DNA from: CALKWS01 sp048594865
GTDB lineage: Bacteria; Actinomycetota; Actinomycetes; Actinomycetales; Beutenbergiaceae
Assembly: GCA_048594865.1 (NCBI GenBank)
Contig: JBMDWZ010000097.1
Span: 1 to 6,986 of the forward strand
Direction of reading: 5' to 3'
Length of the DNA stretch: 6,986 nt
Position numbers and translations under genes: made by a program. Shown here piece by piece: positions 5,332 to 6,986 of this stretch; within the stretch, counting starts at the first letter, position 1, and every line of letters begins with the position of its first letter. Below the pieces are notes generated by a model that saw only the letters and a list, made by a program, of their open reading frames with translations, was not told where the DNA came from and did no database searches.

Positions 5332-6672
5332 ATGACCAGTACTTCGAGTGAGCCATGGCGAGTGCCTCGGGACGTGTCCCGTCGCCGATTGTTACAAGGG
5401 GCCCTGGGCTTGGGTGGCCTCGGTGCCCTCTCCGCATGCAGCGGGAACGTGGTCAGTGCCACCACCAGCGGAACGCTGGTTCGGGTGTGGGACCTGCTCG
5501 GAGGGTCCGACGGCGAGTTGATGGATGGCATTTTGGGTCGGGTTCGCGATGACTTCCCGGATCTGACCATCGACCGGACCACGCTTGCCTGGGGTGCGCC
5601 GTACTACACCAAACTGGCGATGGCGGCGGCCGGCGGTCGGGCGCCGGAGACGGCGATCATCCACCTGTCCCGGCTCATCGGCTACGCACCGGGCGGGCTG
5701 CTGGAGCCCTTCGACCTTGAGTTGTTGGCCGAGGTGGGCATCACCGAAGCCGACTTCCCACCGGCGTTGTGGGAGCGGGCACTGTTCGAGGGCGAGCTGT
5801 ATGCGCTGCCGCTGGACACCCACCCGATGATTTTCTTCTATGACCCGGCAGTTGCCGATCAAGCGGGGCTGCTCGGTTCGGATGGCCTATTTGCCGAACT
5901 GAGTAGCCCCGGAGAATTCTTGGATGCCGGCCGGGCGATGGCCGACGTCACCGGTGACACCGGCATCGCCTACGGCTACCTCAACGATTCGGCCCAGCCG
6001 TGGCGCCTGTTCTGGGGCCTGTACGGACAAAACGGGGCCACCTTCGATCTGACGCCCGGCCAAGAGGCCCAGATCGATGAGGATGTGGCCGTCGAGGTGC
6101 TGGAGTTCATGGGCTCGATGCTCGATGGCACCGTCACCGCCACCAACAGTGACTACGGCAGTGCGATCGCCAACTTCAACACCGGCCGCGCCGGCGCGAT
6201 CATCTCCGGGGACTGGGAGTTGAACAGCCTGCGCTCCGCCGTCCCGGAGATTTCCGCGGTGCCGCTGCCGATCCTCTTCGGCACCCCGGCGGCCTACGGC
6301 GACTCTCACTCCTACGTGCTGCCACGGCAGATCAACCCCGATCCCGAACGGCGCCGCGCAACCTATGAGGTGCTGGCGGCGATCTTGAAACGCGGCACCG
6401 AGTGGGCTGAGGCCGGACACATCCCCACCCTGAACAGCGTGGTGGATTCCTCGGAGTACCAGGCGTTGGAGCCCCAGGCGAACTACGCGCAAGCGGGCGA
6501 ATGGATCTTCCTGGATCCCCCAGCGTGGTTCACCGGCTCCGGTTCGGACTTCCAAAACCGGATGAGCCAAGCGATGCAGCGGTCCCTGATGGGTCAGATC
6601 GGAGCCGACCAAGCGGTGCAGAACATGGTCGGCGAAATGAACACGTTCCTCGAATCACCGGCTCCGGCGTGA
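5332..6672 (+). CDS. ABC transporter sugar-binding lipoprotein (family 1 extracellular solute-binding protein)
   Basis: Captures a carbohydrate outside the cell and hands it to the membrane permeases. The 446-aa protein begins with a secretion signal holding a twin-arginine motif (S16-R-R-R-L-L21), a hydrophobic GALGLGGLGAL segment and a lipobox L33-S-A-C36. It should therefore be exported folded by Tat and lipid-anchored at C36. The mature part matches the MalE/UgpB-like class: VWDLLGGSDGELMDGIL, TLAWGAPYYTKLAMAAAGG, LYALPLDTHPMIFFYDP, GDWELNSL and a C-terminal aromatic segment ending LDPPAWF. Such aromatics often stack on sugar rings in this family. Two adjacent ATGs (5329 and 5332) are possible; I chose the second because AGAAGGG at 5319-5325 is then six bases away. 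The frame is open further upstream to 5164, but that would include the promoter. It is the first gene of an operon; the permease starts 12 bases after its stop. Substrate is unknown, probably a glycoside cleaved by the GH2 enzyme. Confidence 0.92.
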   Translation: MTSTSSEPWRVPRDVSRRRLLQGALGLGGLGALSACSGNVVSATTSGTLVRVWDLLGGSDGELMDGILGRVRDDFPDLTIDRTTLAWGAPYYTKLAMAAAGGRAPETAIIHLSRLIGYAPGGLLEPFDLELLAEVGITEADFPPALWERALFEGELYALPLDTHPMIFFYDPAVADQAGLLGSDGLFAELSSPGEFLDAGRAMADVTGDTGIAYGYLNDSAQPWRLFWGLYGQNGATFDLTPGQEAQIDEDVAVEVLEFMGSMLDGTVTATNSDYGSAIANFNTGRAGAIISGDWELNSLRSAVPEISAVPLPILFGTPAAYGDSHSYVLPRQINPDPERRRATYEVLAAILKRGTEWAEAGHIPTLNSVVDSSEYQALEPQANYAQAGEWIFLDPPAWFTGSGSDFQNRMSQAMQRSLMGQIGADQAVQNMVGEMNTFLESPAPA

Positions 6673-6684
6673 GGTAGGACTGAC

Positions 6685-6986
6685 ATGACTACAACGACGA
6701 CGTCACCCTCGACACCGGCACCAGCGCGCTCCAAGGACGCAGCTCGCCGGGCCCAACGCCTGCACAGCGGCGCAGCCGGCTACTGGTTCCTTGCCCCGTT
6801 CGCCTTAGTCTTCGTTGCGTTCCTGGTGGGCCCGATCCTTTATGGCATCTGGATGTCGCTGACCGACCGGTCACTCATCGGCCTAGATGCCTCGGTGGTC
6901 GGCATCGAAAACTACACCGAGGCGCTCACCGACCCGGAGATGTGGCAGACGCTGTGGCAGACCCTGTTCTTCACCATCATCTCCAC
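6685..6986 (+). CDS. Sugar ABC transporter permease, MalF/UgpA type (5' part only)
   Basis: The first 100 codons of an inner-membrane permease; the gene continues beyond the right edge. A polar, Thr/Ser/Ala-rich and then basic N-terminus (about 1-30, including KDAARRAQRLH) is followed by membrane span 1 (about 32-57, GYWFLAPFALVFVAFLVGPI onward). Next comes WMSLTDRSL and the external GIENYTEALTDPEMWQTLWQ segment, typical of MalF-like sugar permeases, with span 2 beginning at FFTIIS. Start ATG 6685 has AGGA at 6676-6679 five bases ahead, and the gene follows the binding-protein stop by 12 bases, so the two are cotranscribed. It should pair with a MalG-type permease downstream. Confidence 0.9.
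   Translation, partial: MTTTTTSPSTPAPARSKDAARRAQRLHSGAAGYWFLAPFALVFVAFLVGPILYGIWMSLTDRSLIGLDASVVGIENYTEALTDPEMWQTLWQTLFFTIIS

Noticed and set aside
6690..6701. TACAACGACGAC, resembling half of the operator, at the permease start
   Set aside because: Only the left half matches and it results from a run of Thr codons in the permease N-terminus; no palindrome is present.
1..6986. Mobile elements, CRISPR arrays, toxin-antitoxin or phage genes
   Set aside because: No transposase, integrase, terminal inverted repeats, spaced repeats or small paired genes were seen on either strand.

Overview
This is a GC-rich window of bacterial chromosome. Codon use is strongly G/C-ending. Tandem GNAT acetyltransferases, LacI/ABC/glycosidase sugar loci and a Tat-type lipoprotein SBP all fit a free-living or commensal actinobacterium; I cannot name genus or species from sequence alone. 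No rRNA, tRNA, CRISPR array, transposase or integrase is visible, and nothing marks the window as a mobile island.

Left part (1-2130): a complete tandem-GNAT acetyltransferase runs leftward. Diverging from it is a small gene for a single-span, membrane-anchored protein of unknown function. That gene ends at 2033 and converges on the glycosidase gene. The space between the two stops holds a strong GC-rich hairpin that probably terminates transcription from both sides.

Right part (2162-6986): a carbohydrate-utilisation locus. A cytoplasmic glycoside hydrolase family 2 enzyme (minus strand) lies just downstream of a LacI-family repressor (minus strand). Diverging from the repressor are a lipoprotein sugar-binding protein and the start of a MalF-type permease, which runs off the window. 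The same perfect 12-bp palindrome, TACAACGTTGTA, with the central CG step typical of LacI-family sites, occurs in front of the hydrolase (4000-4011) and in front of the binding protein (5283-5294). The likely model is that one LacI-type repressor controls both uptake and intracellular hydrolysis of a glycoside, with relief when the sugar binds. The second permease should lie to the right; the ATPase may be encoded elsewhere, as is common in actinobacteria.

The most interesting points are the paired operators and their similar placement behind candidate -10 boxes, a 15-bp tandem direct repeat just upstream of the transporter promoter, an 18-bp tandem repeat that gives the repressor a Thr-rich tail, and a hydrolase of beta-glucuronidase size that lacks the glucuronide-recognising N-x-K motif, leaving its substrate open. 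I do not see a radically new type of system; the locus looks like a sugar regulon of unassigned specificity.
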